NCBI GenBank assembly: GCA_013397695.1
Contig: VYZI01000103.1
Span: 1,112,541-1,176,540 of the forward strand
Reading direction: 5' to 3'
From: Centropus unirufus
Lineage: Eukaryota; Chordata; Aves; Cuculiformes; Centropidae
DNA: 64,000 nucleotides
In this document: positions 46,601 through 60,024 of the stretch, one piece after another
Position numbering within the stretch: the stretch's first letter is position 1
Layout: every line of letters begins with the position of its first letter
The notes under the pieces: generated by a model
Told to the model about the DNA's origin: nothing
What the model saw: only the letters and a program-made list of their open reading frames with translations
The model's database searches: none
Program-made: the position numbers and the translations under genes

Positions 46601-49559
46601 ATTTATTTTTAGGATTGCATAAATGTTTTGGTGGATATTTGGCTATAAAATTTTCATAAATTCTTTTTTTGCAAAAAGAATTTTAAGAATTGTCTAAAAT
46701 ACAAGCACACAGGCTATTTTGTTTTGGATAAGGGGAATGTCAGGAAGATGACCTGAAGAAATTTTTCTCCTTTACTTTGTGGGAACGTTTCCCCAAATAC
46801 TTTCATTCTCTACATTTTTGGGAGTCAACATGAAGAGAATATTTTTCTGAGGTTTTCAATTTGTTTCTTCCACCAAGTGCCATCCTGCAGCATCCTCCTC
46901 CTGTGTTTGGATGAGTCCTGTAAGAACACAGCCAAAGTTGATGCTCCAAGGACAAACACAGTACCATTTCACCCAGAGCTACTTTTTAATGTATCTGAGA
47001 CAAAAATATCACAGCACTTGGATTTCAGTTTCAGCTGCTCTTGGATTGTGTTCTTAAATTTTTATTCACAATCACAAAAGGTAGTCAGAGGGTTGCATTC
47101 TGTTTTAGTACAGAAGAGACAGTGAAGCATTTATGTGATGCAGCCTGTGTAAATTCTTAACATAGGATAGCAAATCCTACATACCAGAATACAACACAAA
47201 TAAAGAATTGCTATTACCTCTTTCAGTACTGCTCTCTCTTTATTGGTGCACTTCTAGAATTTCTAGCATACTGATACACTTTTGAATGCCTCTATATAGT
47301 CACATTTGTTAGGCTTGGTTAAAAGTTAGGATCTTAGTTTTACTGTTTTCAGCAGTTCTCAAGAATCTAACATTTTCCTCATTTTAGAATTAATAATTGT
47401 CTGGCTTATGATCGCTAATTTCCTTGCTCCAAGCAATCCCTTGAAGACAGATTTCCTTAATCACATCCTCTTGTTATACTAGTGCACTAATAACTAGAAA
47501 TAGATTTCCTAAAGAAGAATTAGCCTAACATTTTAAAGGAACATGTTGAAAATGGAAAGAAGGCAATTGTATGTCCCAACTCTGAAACTCTTGAACCACC
47601 TCCAGCTTCAAGCAAGAAGTTCATGACTTGTACTTAACTCTTCTCAGGACCATGTTGGAATCTGAAGCACAACACCAATAAACACGAGGATCTCCAAAGA
47701 CACAACTTCTTCTGTCCTTGTTAATGCCAAAAGGAAAGAATCATGTATGTAATTAAGATGAAAAGTCAGAGAAAGGAAGAAAGAAAAAGAAGTTAATGCA
47801 ACCCCAGTGCAGAGCTTCTCAAGGACATAAGGGGGCTGATAACTTCTTCTGGGGAAATCTACACATTTTTAATATGAGATATAATATATTGTAATATTAT
47901 ATCTGAGTTTTGCTTTTTTTTCCTTGCCACTCATGTTTGCACTGTATTAATTTTATTAGCTTGGATTATAGTGTATTCTAGTAGCTCTATGTTTTATTAT
48001 GATTTTTTTCTCTTTCAAGAATTTCTATACTTCTGAGGGAGGAGCAACATGAAGGAATGTGATATAAATGTCCTAATATGCCATTTCTGTTTTTCCAGTA
48101 GTAAAGTCCTAAAGCCCTTGGTAGAATTTCAGAAAAGAGAAGTATTTGAGTGAACAGCTTTGCCTTTGAGTGAGTATTTTGTTTTCTGTGAGCTGTTAGA
48201 TGTTGTTCCAAGCCACTTTCCCTGCAGGATACAAGGCTAAGAAGGATTACTCAATCATAAAAACCCACTGGCTCAGTTTATGACATAGAAACCTCTAAAC
48301 TCACTGGGGAAGTAGATGCATGTCTTCTGGGTGCTTTAGGCCCACTTTTTATCTTTCTTGGTATTTTAGTTAGCAAGAACGCTTTCAAATCTGAGCCCTT
48401 CCACCAAAGGGATAGTGAAATTATGAACTGTTTCCCGATGCTTATTTACCCAGAAGTCAAAATTCTAGTTAGGCTAATTTCACAATGAGATATAAATTCC
48501 ACAGATTTCATTTCTCACATAGGAATCTCTGTGCCACTGAGTCTTTTTCACTATAAAGCAGCACAGTGATTAAGTCTCCTTTGTATAAGAAGTCCCATTG
48601 CTCTGTGATTGGAGTGAAACTCAAGATTTTTTTCCCCCATTTGTAAACCCAGAGATGAACATAACATATATTGTGCAAAATCCCATCTTTCTCTATGGCT
48701 GCTATACCACTTTGCAAATTTATATTCATTTTATTATTCTTAGCCTCTAATTCAGTGGTGGCAGAATGGCTTTCTGAGTCTCTGATCTCTCAAAGGCCTC
48801 AGGTCCAGCCTACAAACATACACATTTGTTCAATTTTTAGTGAATATCCCCACTGTAGATATGGAGAATCAGGGCATGTTTAATGTTACATTTCAACGAA
48901 CTTGGTGGGATAAAAATGGATTAACATCCTTAGTACTAGATAATAAAAATTCCCAAGCTGCATTCCTCAGGACATAAGCCTATCTTTAGCTAGCAGAGGA
49001 TTAGAAAAGAATTTTGCCCTATGCATGTATTACAGCATATCACACTTGAACGAGTATCCTGTGTGTTCCACTGATGCATCTGTTATTGATCATTGCTGAA
49101 AAGGAGACAAAAAAAGGGAATCTGTCATCTAAACCAGTATTGCAGCACCCATGCTGCAATGGACTTCAGCAGCAAAAGATATTGTGAGAGATTTTATGGT
49201 CCAGTTCTTAATGACCACTCTGAGCATGAAGAAAGGAAAAAGCAGTATCAGTCTTTGTCATTTACAGCACTTGCTACTTGATAGTGAAAGGAATAAAGCA
49301 TCTGGAAAGCCAATAATATTTCAAATAAGCCAGTGAGGTCTACACATAGATTTGCTGATAATGGAAGAATTTTTCATCAAGGACATGTAGCCTTTCCATC
49401 TGGGAAATGCAGCTGATCAATGACTATCACAGGGAGTTGAACCAGCATTCCACCTGCAGTTTTTGAGATTTAATTCTACATTTAAATCAGGTTTTGTAGT
49501 GCAATCTGGTGGATAAATCTGGGGAAAGAAGATGAGAAGAAATGGAACGGAGAGGTGGG
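40613..49559. other. Gene-free AT-rich stretch
   Basis: About 9 kb without a recognisable gene. The frame at 44740-45096 (+, 118 codons) and its antisense partners have no recognised domain. Small simple items: an (AAATCA)3-type repeat near 41332-41352; a 17-bp duplication ATCAGAATAAGATAATA at 43734-43750 and 43754-43770; and a perfect 11-bp hairpin at 47877-47904. Confidence 0.55.
47877..47904. repeat. Perfect 11-bp inverted repeat, 6-nt loop
   Basis: AGATATAATAT (47877-47887) and its exact reverse complement (47894-47904) flank ATTGTA. It is purely AT-rich apart from one G:C pair. It can extrude as a cruciform or fold as a weak RNA hairpin. No function is evident. Confidence 0.85.
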
Positions 49560-49700
49560 GGGTCTGTGTACTGGTTCCTGTTCTGTTACAGGGCTGTTAT
49601 GTGACCTTGTACAAGATAACACCCATGCCTTATTGCTTCCATTGTCCAATTAGGCAAAGCTGACTTGCCTTTGAGGGGGATGTAAGATTCAATATTTTAA
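49560..49700 (+). mobile_element. MIR-like ancient SINE remnant (sense)
   Basis: TTATGTGACCTTGTACAAG (about 49598-49616), followed by CATGCCTTATTGCTTCCATTG and AATTAGGCAAAGC, aligns by eye with the MIR core (TGTGACCTTGGGCAAGT...CCTCAGTTTCC...TGTAAAATGG). The copy is heavily diverged, as expected for amniote-wide MIR copies in birds. Confidence 0.4.
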
Positions 49701-51847
49701 CATTTTAGTACAGAACCACTTGAAACTGCAAAACAGAGTTTTTTTATTGTTGTAACTAAAAAATTGAGACTTCAGCTTTGTGAAAATTAGAAATAAGCAG
49801 TTTTTTCCTGTAGCCCTAGGGATGATGACTTAGACGCACTTGAGCAAATGTGGGAAGACTCTGAAGGATGGGAAAAGTTACAAATCACAGCATAAATGAA
49901 TGAACAGAAGCATCCAGCACAAGTTTTCCTAGCTGTCCTCACCTCTGCTGCTTTGATTAATAGAGAACAATGAAATAAACAGTGCTGGAGGACAAACCAA
50001 GTTGCAAAGAATTGTAACTGACAATTTGCTGCTAAAATACATAGTCCCTTGCAAAACCTATTGATTAATGGAGTCTCTCTACTAGCACAAAGAAATACAC
50101 ACACAAAAGAGGGAAACAAATTCAAGTAAATACTCTCATTAGGAAACTCCACACCATGTAGCATTTAATCTGTCTGCTATTCAATAACAGCAGCACACAC
50201 AAGTAACTTTTCTCTTCTGTTATTACTCACGCAAAGCTATTAATCATCAGATAACAAAAACTAGAGAGGAGATGAGTGTTTCTCCCTTGATACAGCTACC
50301 AAAGAGTGGAGTGAAACTATGGAGGGGTGCAAAGTAGCCTCCCAGGCCCGGCAGAGTAGGGGCCCAAGAGAGTGTATTCACTGAGGATGAGAGAGGTGCA
50401 CTGTTCTTGTGACAGTGATACCGAGCGCCATCAGCAGGACCCTGAAGTCACCTTCCCTTGCCAGACAAAGTTTTTAGTACAACACTGCCATCTATTGCCT
50501 AAAGTTCCAGATTTAAAGGAGGCTGGATATTATGAGGTGGTCTGTCTTGTAAAATGGTCCCATATTTGAAACCTTACGTTGCACCTCACTAGACAAACGC
50601 GACCAAAGTTACATCCTAGATCTATCCATTGACCTTGCAGCCAAGCATATTATTATGACAGGTTGCTGGCTCATGGCAATAAGAGACAAGGCAACCAGAC
50701 TGGACATTTGCAGATAAGGTAACACAAAAGAGGAGAGGTGCTCTGACTTTTCTGTTCTGACTAAACCCTTGTGAATTAACCTGTGTTAACCTTTTGAACC
50801 TTTCTATTAGAGCAATATTAAATAATCCAGAGGTCAAAGGAGGAAGAGCAGTCCTTGTACAAATTACTAGATTATTAATACAACATTCAGTCACTCTAAG
50901 GCAATACTTTAACTGAGTGTAAATCCAGGCAAATGGTTTTCCCACTTCTAAAACAAGCTGTTTGTAAAGTTCTCCCACTGCTTGCTATTCAGCCTGGAAT
51001 GAACATTTTTTAATTCACTACTGCACTTTGTTATAGAGACAGATAAACACGGATGTATAGAAATAATACTCAGAGTTTAGCCCATCGTTTTTAGTTCTGA
51101 CTGTCACTGTGTTGCTCCCTGAGAAATAAAAGGATTCTGGGGCTGGTCGAGAAAAACAGATGAAGATGCAGATGCAGATCAATGAATCTTTTATGTTTCA
51201 GTTTTGAAAAAAGAATAACTTGTGTCCTTAGCTCTCCCAGGGAAATGAATTGATGTATGTCTGTATGAGGGAGGGAATATAGAGAATTAGACTTTCTGTA
51301 TTGGCAAGGAGTAGACTAGGGCACAGATATGGGTAACATTAACATAATGAAAGATTCCATCCACACAACAGCCAGTTCCAGAAAGGGTAAAAAATTCAGT
51401 TGAAATATCCCCCATTTCCTCCTTTCTCAAACTGCGGCCAGTGCAGTCCCACCAAAGGGATTAAAACTACTACACTAGATTTTACTGTTCTGTGGGGTTT
51501 TCTTTTTAAATGGGCTTGTTTAAATCTCTTTTGTGAACTACACTACCTACCCACATGAGCTCAGTCCTATGAGAAAACACATGAATTCTGAGGTAAACAT
51601 CTTGGGGTTACAGACAATTGAGAGGGAGGATGTTCTAGGCCACAGAGGTCTTATTTAATCTCTTTGGAAGTACTGGAAACACACTAGAGAATTGTCAGTA
51701 GGATAATTTGCAAAAACTGTCACTCCAGTGTTCTAATGGTGGAGTAGTTGATCACAAAGACGGCCAACATTGCATCTTCTGCAAGTTGCTCTAGCTCACC
51801 TATCTCTTTGTCATTCTGTCACATTTCACAGCAGCCATATTTAAAGC
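49701..51847. other. Gene-free stretch
   Basis: No gene recognised. A slightly GC-richer patch at 50310-50480 (frame 50372-50569, +) carries no domain I know. Confidence 0.5.
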
Positions 51848-52775
51848 CAGGGTTCAGTGTTGGGTCCAGTTCTGCTCAATATTTTTATCAGTGAACTGGA
51901 TGAGGGGATTGAGTGAAGCCTTAGTAAGACTGTGGATGACAAAAAGCTGGGAGGAAGTGTAGATCTGCTTGAAGGTAGGGAGGCTTTGCAGAGGGACCTG
52001 AACAGGGTGGATTGCTGTACTGCAGTCAGAGGTATGAGGTTCAGCAAGGCCAAATGTCAGAGTCCTGCACATGGGACACAACAACCCTGTGTGGTGCTAC
52101 AGGCTTGGGGAAAAATGGCTAGAAAACTACCTGGCAGAGAAGGACCTGGGGATGTTGGTTGACAGCCAGATGATATGAGTCAGCAGTGTCCCGAATCGCC
52201 TAGAAGGCCAATGGTATCTTGGCCTGTATCAGAAACATGGCCAGCAGGACCAGGGAAAGGATAGCGCCCCTGTACCCAGCATTGGTGAGGCTGCACCTCG
52301 AACACTGTGTTCAGTTTTGAGCCTCTCTCTAAAAGAAAGACATTGAGGAGCTGGAGTGCATCCAGAGAAGGGAAACGAAATTGCTGAAGGGGCTGGAGAA
52401 TAAATGTTGTAAGAGACAGCTGAGAGTACTGGGGTTGTTTAGCCTGGAGAAAAAGGAGTCTGAGGGAGACCTTATCAGTGCTTACAACAACCTAAAAGGA
52501 GGTTGTAGCAAGGTGGATTGTGGTCCCTTCTCCCAAGCGACAGGCAATAGGATGAGGGGGAGTGGCTTCAAGCTGCATCAGGGGAGATTCAGATTAGACA
52601 TCAGGAAAAATTTTTTCACTGAAAGGGTCATCAGGCACTGGAACAGTCTACACAGGGAGCTGGTTGAGTCACCATCCCTGGAGGTGTTTAAAAGACAGGT
52701 AGATGAAGAGCTTAGGGACATAATTTGTAGTAGGAAGGTACAGTTGGACTCAATGATCTCAGCTTCATCCTGAAG
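51848..52775 (+). mobile_element. CR1 LINE fragment, reverse transcriptase to C terminus
   Basis: The plus strand starts within the CR1 GSVLGPVL.NIFI...LDEGIE segment (about 51850-51920). It continues through TVDDKKLGGSVDLLEG (catalytic FADD changed to TVDD), QRDLNRVD, the EKDLGVLVD-like segment (GAGAAGGACCTGGGGATGTTGG near 52137) and GRLEYCVQF-like coding. It ends with a 130-codon open frame at 52381-52773 that carries the CR1 C-terminal FRLDIRKNFFTERVIRHWNSL and ESPSLEVFKRQVDEEL. Earlier parts contain stops and frame changes. The copy is about 930 bp, 5'-truncated, and lacks its own 3' tail because another CR1 end follows. Confidence 0.93.
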
Positions 52776-52835
52776 GTGAAGGAAGGACAGAAAAAAAGGC
52801 AATTCTAATGTTTTTAAAAGTCAGAACGCTTACAC

Positions 52836-53062
52836 GGTGAGGTTTAGAGTAGATATTGGGAAAAAAATCATGAAAGTGCTATCAAGAAATGAAACAGGCT
52901 GCCCAGGGAATTGGTTGAGTCACCATTCCTGGAGGTACTTAAAAGATGTAGAGATGTTGTATTTAGGGGTGTGGGTTAGTGGTGAACTTGGCCATGTTAG
53001 GTTAAAAATTGGACTTGATTGATCTGAACTGTCTTTTTCAACCTAAACTATTCTATGATTAA
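52836..53062 (+). mobile_element. Second CR1 3' end in tandem with the preceding copy
   Basis: RFRVDIGKKIMKVLSRNETGCP...SHHSWRYLKDVEM corresponds to the CR1 C terminus (FR.DI.KKF...HHSWRYL). It is followed by GGACTTGATTGATCTGAACTG, TTTTTCAACCTAAAC and the tail TATTCTATGATT. It repeats, at lower identity, the same region as the end of the copy at 51848-52775, so it is a separate insertion or a different subfamily. Confidence 0.88.
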
Positions 53063-53548
53063 GCCATATTGGAAAAAAGGGGGGGTCACAGAGACTTCCA
53101 GTGGTTGTTGAGTTTGCAGAAGGAATACATACCTCATCCAAATGATGTTTCCCAAGTCATCCAAGAGGATAATTTCTTTCCCATTCTCTCTCATCACCAC
53201 CAAAACCAAATTATAATTAGTGTCAGTTCATGGATTTTACACAAAATATAAGGGTTTTTTTGCCTGTTCTTCCAGGCGTCTGTCTGTGAGCCTGACTGAT
53301 TTTCTTCAGCCTAAATTGGCTTTCGAATGGAGTCATGTATGACGTCAATATTATCTGAAATCAGGACAACACTACTTGCCCCTAAAGAGCTGCTCCTTGA
53401 CATATGTTTGGTTACACTATAGGAATGCTAATAGCTAGACTATTGGTGCAGGTAGTGGAATGGCCATAGCAAATGGAAGACAGCAGAGGAAGATTACAAG
53501 GTAAAGAAAATCTTTTATGTAATTAATGTATTCTCTGTATCCAGTGTT
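53063..53548. other. Gene-free stretch
   Basis: Nothing recognised between the CR1 tail and the GC-richer block. Confidence 0.5.
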
Positions 53549-53960
53549 CATTCATAACAGGACATAGCAAGGGTCAGCTGCTCTATAAGGGGTAAGAAGC
53601 TGAGAAGAGGGTACCAGAGCAAGCAGGACAAGGTCTTCTCCAGCCAGGACCCAGACCCAGACTCAGAGCAAACAAGCAGGAGAGAGCCAGAGAGGGTAGC
53701 CAAGTTCAACCAAAAGACCAGATCAGCAGGGGGATCCACAGTGTAGGTCTATGTCCACAGCCAAGCCAGGAAGTCTATCCACAGTTAGGTGCAATGAGGC
53801 TGACTAAGATCAGACTCAGTCCAGTGATCACCATGTGGGTCCACAGTGACAAGGCCTGACTGGCAAGGACAAGCCAGGAGAAACAGGATACTAAGCCAGG
53901 CACCCTCATATGTGGGTGGTTTCTCCTATTAAGGCCTATTAATGCCCCCAGGTCCCTGAC
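53549..53960. other. GC-richer unassigned block with short direct repeats
   Basis: Composition shifts toward G and C, with recurring short motifs: AAGCCAGGA (and AAGCCAGGC) at several places, and TCCACAG in GATCCACAG, GTCCACAG and ATCCACAG. This looks like a decayed repeat or LTR-type sequence, but I cannot assign a family. Minus-strand frames at 53548-53739 and 53775-53987 have no recognised domain. Confidence 0.3.
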
Positions 53961-55740
53961 AGTTGCATTGAATACTTTTTGAGCCAATGCAAAGGATGTT
54001 ACATTTAATAGTCCCTAGGGGATTTTCCTTCTATAGAGTAATCCGGTTGCCTTTTGATACATTACAAACTTAGATGGGCCCAAATCATAGTATTTCTTTA
54101 ATTTGTGAAACTAGAGATGTACATGACTTGAAAACCTATCCTTGGATCCCCAATCTCTGAAAAAAAAGCAAATTCAGGTTGATTTTTATCAAGTTGCTAT
54201 AAGAAAAAATATCAGAGCTTCGATGCTCAGGTTTTCAGTATTATTTGTTCAATTTTAAGTTGACATTTTTAATTCAAATTTGTTTCTATTCCAAAAGACC
54301 CTTTTTCCCCTAATACTTTGGAAACATAAACCCAAATATATTGATATCTTTAAACATTTAAATTTTCCATGAAATTCGGGAAAATGTGCTTAGCATTTTG
54401 ACCAGAGGTATCATTTCCTAATTTTTAAATCTTCCAGACAAATAAAGGAAGAATTTAGTTACAGAGCTTTAACGATTTGTGACACTTCATGAATTTCTCT
54501 AGAAACCTGGGAATCTGGTTAACTGCAGCAACAACATTTGCAAGTTCAGAACTTGTCCATAAGGTGTTTGCATATTTATCATTAGGTGCAGCGAGCACTG
54601 AAATTAAGATGGATTGTCCTTTCCTTTAACACAGTGATGTTAAACACTATTGATTTCCCAGAGAAGAAAAATGAACTTTGCAACCCAGGTGACAATAATA
54701 TCCCTTGGCCCGAAGTGTTACCGGGACTCTTGAGAGAATTTCAGAGGATTTTTTAACCACCAATATGCCAGAAGTTTCTGTCTTATGAAAAAAAATCAGA
54801 TCAGATATTTTCATAGACTCTTTTCCTACGGCCTCTGTGATAATTTTGGCAGATGGTCATATGGCATTCATTTTTCCCATGTTAGCTCCATCTCACACCC
54901 TGGCAGTTTTGATTTGTAGACTCCTAGATTAATACAGCACAAACAACTTCAGTTATCACAGTTCACATCAAAGGATTTTAGAATAATGATAATTGAATCA
55001 AACTGTGCCACTCAGAGTCAAAAAGAGACACAGTGCCATTGGAATATGGTATTGAAAAATGTCCCAAAAATCCCAATAGATGACTAAAGACACAAATTTA
55101 ATTTTTAGAGTTATTCACTGAGGTAAGGTATCAGCTTAAGCTTCTTATTTTCCTTAAATATTCTAGCTGTCTGTCGATGGAAAAAAATGTAGACTTTTTG
55201 TTATAAATTCAACAGAAAAGAAGGTGTTGGTTTTCTTAAATACACATGGAGCCAAATTCTATTCCAGTTAAAACCTCATATTCTGCGAAACATTCTTTGG
55301 CAAATTTAAGAACTTCAAAGTTCATCTGAAGAACGTAGTGAGTAAAGATCTGCATCTAGAGGATAACTGACTACAGAAAAATGTGTCTCCTTTAATGATA
55401 TACTTCAAAAATTCTGCTTGAAATAATAAGAATTCTGGAAATATTAAGAATATTTCTCATTAATAAAATTTTTTCAGTATGAGAACAGCAAAGCAACAAA
55501 ACATTATTCATTGATTTCTAGGATTAGATTGTGAACTCGGTGACTCAGAAGAATATTGCAGTTAACTAGGCTATGTAACTCATAGCAAATCCAGAATTAA
55601 ACACATTTTGTGATGTATTTCGGTTTTCTCGTTGGGTAACTCCACATAAATTCAATGGAATGTGTGATATAACTAATGTGATATGGGCCAAGGAAGCAGC
55701 ACAGCAAAAACAAATAACAAAAAAGGAGCATTTAAGAGAT
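53961..55740. other. Gene-free AT-rich stretch
   Basis: No gene or repeat recognised. The 54430-54960 part contains no long homopolymers and few simple repeats, which makes it a candidate for conserved non-coding sequence only in a weak, inferential sense. Confidence 0.5.
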
Positions 55741-56125
55741 CATCATAGAATCATAAAATAGTAACATAGAATGGTTTGGATTATAAGGGATATTAAGGAT
55801 CGTCTAGTTACAATCCTCCTGACATGGGTAGGAACACCTTGCACTAGATCGGGTTGCTTAAAACCTCATCCAACCTGGCCTTGATCACCTCCAGGGAAGG
55901 GGCACCCATGACTTCTCTGGACGACCTGTTCCAGTGTCTCACCGTTCTTACAGTAAAAATATTTTCTTAGTATCTCATCTAAATCTCTCATCTATCACCT
56001 TAAAACTGTCGCTTCTTGTCCTATCACTATGCTCCCTGATAGAGCCTCCCTTCTCATCTTTCCTGTAGAACCCCCTGTGTGGACCCCTTGTGAAACCGCT
56101 TCATCACATTGAAGCTACTCTCCAA
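55741..56125 (-). mobile_element. CR1 LINE 3' end (antisense)
   Basis: The plus strand opens with the reversed tail ATCATAGAATCATAAAATAG and GAATGGTTTGGATTATAAGG. It then runs back through the CR1 3' region: CATCCAACCTGGCCTTGATC, ACCTCCAGGGAAGGGGCACC, GACCTGTTCCAGTGTCTCACC, CTTCTTGTCCTATCAC and CTCCCTTCTCATCTTTCCTG, fading near 56125. It is about 385 bp and 5'-truncated. Confidence 0.93.
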
Positions 56126-59100
56126 TACCAATAAACACAATTGAGACCCTGTTACATAAAAACAGTTGCAAAAAAGGAACTGTCATGTATGGGGTGGGGT
56201 GGAAGTGTCTGTCAAGATAGCTTTTTATGTCAAGCTGGCAAGTGTTATATTACACACGCTTAATATGTAGCCTTGAAGTAGATCCCTGAAAATATGTCAA
56301 AGGTGAAAGAAAGGCGTTTATCTGGGCTTCTGCAAGAGTACTGATTTGCATGGGGAGCATTCCTTTTTTTTTACCAGAAAGGTTCTCTCAATGAGATCTG
56401 CACTTGTCATTTGGTCTATATTGTCTTAACTGTTGCTGTTTTTCATTTGCCTAATGAAATTTTCCACTCCTAAAGGAAAAGAAGCCAAATTCTGATTCCC
56501 TTTAGTATACTGTAAGTTCACATAGGAAGAAAGAAACTGTGGCCATTGCATGATAGTGTTGCAATATGTTATTGAATGTTCACACAGGGAAATTTTATAA
56601 GCTAAGACATTAATTTGGAAGATATTTTCTATTGCTTCATGGGAACTACATGATAAAGAAATCAAGGGGCATTGCCAATGTAGCTTACAAAAAAAATCTA
56701 TAATGTCAGTTTTAAAACAAAGAAAGAAAGGGGACTGCACTTCCTCCTGCCTTCAGAGGAAATACCACAGAGAGAGGTCATAAGCAATGCAGCTGGTCTT
56801 TTATATATAGCACTTCTCAAAGGTGTATAGAACAGCCTGGATTGCAGTCTGTTCTCATTTATAGCAAAAGGGACTGGGAACTTCTCACTAAATATGCAGA
56901 GGCAAAATTACGACTAACTCAAGGATCGCAGCACACAGTTCTATGACATTCCAATTTTCGGCATTTGGACATGTCCACCACATGTGCTACGGCATATATG
57001 GCAAAGTTTATACTTTTTCAAACACTGATAATCCAAGTTCTTGGTGACGTTTGATGTGTTACTGTAACTGCTATTCTTGGACACAACATAAAAAACATGG
57101 CTATGAGTGCCTGCCTGGAAATGCCAATGTATCTCCAGAGGCCCATAATAGATCCAAACAATTGAATATGTTCCTTCAGAAGCACTAGGCTTACAGAAAA
57201 GCATCAGACCTTCTCTGTCAACCTGATCATCATGCAGCAGATGGGCTTTTTCTGTCTCATTCTATTTCTAGCTCTTTCAGATATATGCCAAAAGGTCCAC
57301 AGCCATCAATACATTAGGTTGTCTCCTGTCACTCAGCAGCAAGAGTCGTGTCAGACAGGAAAGGCCTTGAGAGTTTTCCTAGGCTCTCCAGAATCTATCA
57401 CTTGGTTACATTTCCTTTATAATTCAGATGTCAGATCTGTTTTTTTTTATATGAAAGAAATATGCCTCTGCTCATTAACAAGACTAATCTCTGCAGTGTT
57501 TGCTATGCTATCTACAATGTACTTCTGCTGAGCATGGTCTGGGACAGAACTGGGAATCATAGGGTCTAATTCAATTCTTCTGTGCAGCACATCACCCATT
57601 ATTTCTTCTGGCTTTTCCTTTCTTGTCTGTTGAGTGGACATACTCTTAAATCATAAGCTATATGACTATGGAGCATTTTTTGTTTTAAATTTCGTATTAT
57701 TTTCCTTTTCAGAAAATATTCTTTAGGCAGGAAAGTGTCTTCCAATAGCATGAGAACAACTGACATCAGTGACTGACAAACTGTGTAAGAAAGCCCAAAA
57801 GTAACAGAAATAGTCTTTCATTTCCACATCATAAAAACTCTGGCATTCTTCATTCTGATGTTCAGTTTAGGAAACTTTTCTCCTTGAAGTGAATTCAGCT
57901 CACATTTCTGCTTCTAGCTCCTAGGACCTGGATGATTGCTGAGATTCAGACCTGAAAGTGTAGTTCCTATTTACAGGCATGCAACTGCCATGAGTGCTGT
58001 AGGATATGAACTGCTTTGTAACTTCAGATTACCGACCTAGCTCTGTGCTAGTTAAAAGCACTGGGAAAAGATGCAGTGGATCATTGCAATTATAAGAGTT
58101 AAAAAAATGGCCCTTTCAGGAACCTTTTACTTTACCCATTTTGCCTAGCTGTGATTCTGAGCTCTGAAGGAGACAAGCAAATAGACTAGAAATTTCTCTC
58201 CTGTCTACCTAAACTGAAGAGGATCTGCTTGTGTCACACATTTACCAAGAAATCCAATTCTTTCTTTTCTGGTCCCCTCAGTAGTGGTGCATGAACTGGG
58301 ACACAATCATGCTCTACCAATGTCTCAGGTCACTCCTCAGTGAGTGTTAGAGCTATTAGATTTGTTTTAGGCTAAATCGCCTCAGTGTAGCAACTAATTG
58401 CACTGAGACTGTTTATATGTGTTATATTTATTATCTATGTTTATATGGTTGGATCATTTTTCTGCATGATGAAATAGAGCATAATTGGGCTATTTTTCAT
58501 AACAAACGGAATGTGTCTGTACAGAGGGAGGTTGACCTACATCAGGTTTTGCCTCACTCTCTTTAATAGCTCCAGCAGAGAGTGCTTTCACACCTCTGCT
58601 GGGGTCTTCCCGGATTAATGTTTTCCTCTGTTTAATGCCATACATGTTGGTCACATTTTTTTGGCTCACATTTTTTTGAGTGATATAGTGTAAATCTTGG
58701 TCAATTTTGCATTGCATTTTTAGAAATGTGTCTAAACAAAGTCCAGAAAGAAGTATGAGTATTTGAATTTTCCATGCTAATGAGACTTCAGTGCTCCAGA
58801 CTAGTGAGTTACTTGTGAGAACAGGTAAGCTTATTTTATTTTAACAAAAAATGGGAATGTAATGCTTGAGAGGCATTGCACCCTGGTACTCCCTTATTGG
58901 AATTTTCTGCAATCTATTAATGCCTTATGTAAAACAGACATCTCCAGCAAAAAAGGAATTAAAGCATCATGGTCTATGAATAAATTCAGTGTAGTAAGAC
59001 TACTAGTTTAGACCTAAGACTGAAATGGATACCTGTCCTGCGATGCCTGTTTCTTTCTTTGCTTATTTTGTCATATAGGTCACAGATGTGCTTCACCAGC

Positions 59101-59508
59101 AAAGAAACATCTTGAACATTTCATGAAAATCAATCAGACTCTTACTCTTTGAGTATCTGCTTTTGTTTGGGTGTTACTGGTGATTCTTTGAATCACAGCT
59201 AAGGAAGAGCCAGACACAAGAGGAGAAAGCGAGGCACAGTCTTTATTCCTCTTTGCCTTTATTCCAGCTAAAGTACCAGGTAGTTACAGGAGACGCAGCA
59301 TGAGAGTATCAATCAAATAAGCATGTTTGCATATTCATACACTAGAAATCTGGATAGGAATATAGATGTTCATTTTACATACTGTCTGCATTGGACCTAC
59401 AGCTTAGGTGTATGTCTTTGTGAAAACGGACTCTTTATTATAAAATGAGACACATTTTGTAATCCTACCCACTACTCCAAGTAGAAGCAGAGTATACATG
59501 TGTTCGTA
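56126..59508. other. Gene-free AT-rich stretch
   Basis: No gene recognised. ORFs at 56426-56740 (-), 56941-57204 (-) and 57232-57531 (+) have no domain I know. Confidence 0.55.
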
Positions 59509-59509
59509 T

Positions 59510-59541
<32 letters not shown>

Positions 59542-59549
59542 ACAGACAC
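59509..59549. repeat. (CA)n microsatellite
   Basis: About 14 uninterrupted CA units from 59509 to 59536, then interrupted CACATACACACAGACACA. It is a simple dinucleotide repeat, likely polymorphic. Confidence 0.95.
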
Positions 59550-60024
59550 AAAGGCAGGTGTTACAATGCATTTAGGGTTTTCATACAGTGTGATTGCTTA
59601 GTAGATTTTAGATTGGTCAGTTATGTCTTTCATTCAGATCAATTTGTTTAATTGTGGTAAGCATGAAGCACAAAGGAAACCCCCACTTTTCTCTCTAACT
59701 GCTGTAGAAAATGGTATTGAGAAAGCTTCAAGAGGGTCAAAAGTGTGCAAAAACTTACAGTGAAGTCATATCTCATCAGAATTACTCTTTGGCATGAATT
59801 TCAGGTCCTGTTCCTATCTGTGTCAGGTTTATATTTGGAGGAGCATATATTTCAAGGAAAAGGAATTGAGGCAAAAGACGATCAAGGTTTAGCCAACAAA
59901 TTATAAACTTCACTAAGGAGTGTCTGTATATATTCCTGTATCACTTCTCTTTGTTGTAGCCACTCTAAGAGTTGAAATAACAGTTGGGGGTGATAAAATC
60001 ATTGACCTTTGTTGCCTAAGTGAA
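59550..60024. other. Gene-free stretch
   Basis: Nothing recognised. Confidence 0.5.

Noticed and set aside
52381..52773. 130-codon ORF as a host gene
   Set aside because: CR1 ORF2 C terminus; part of a 5'-truncated LINE.
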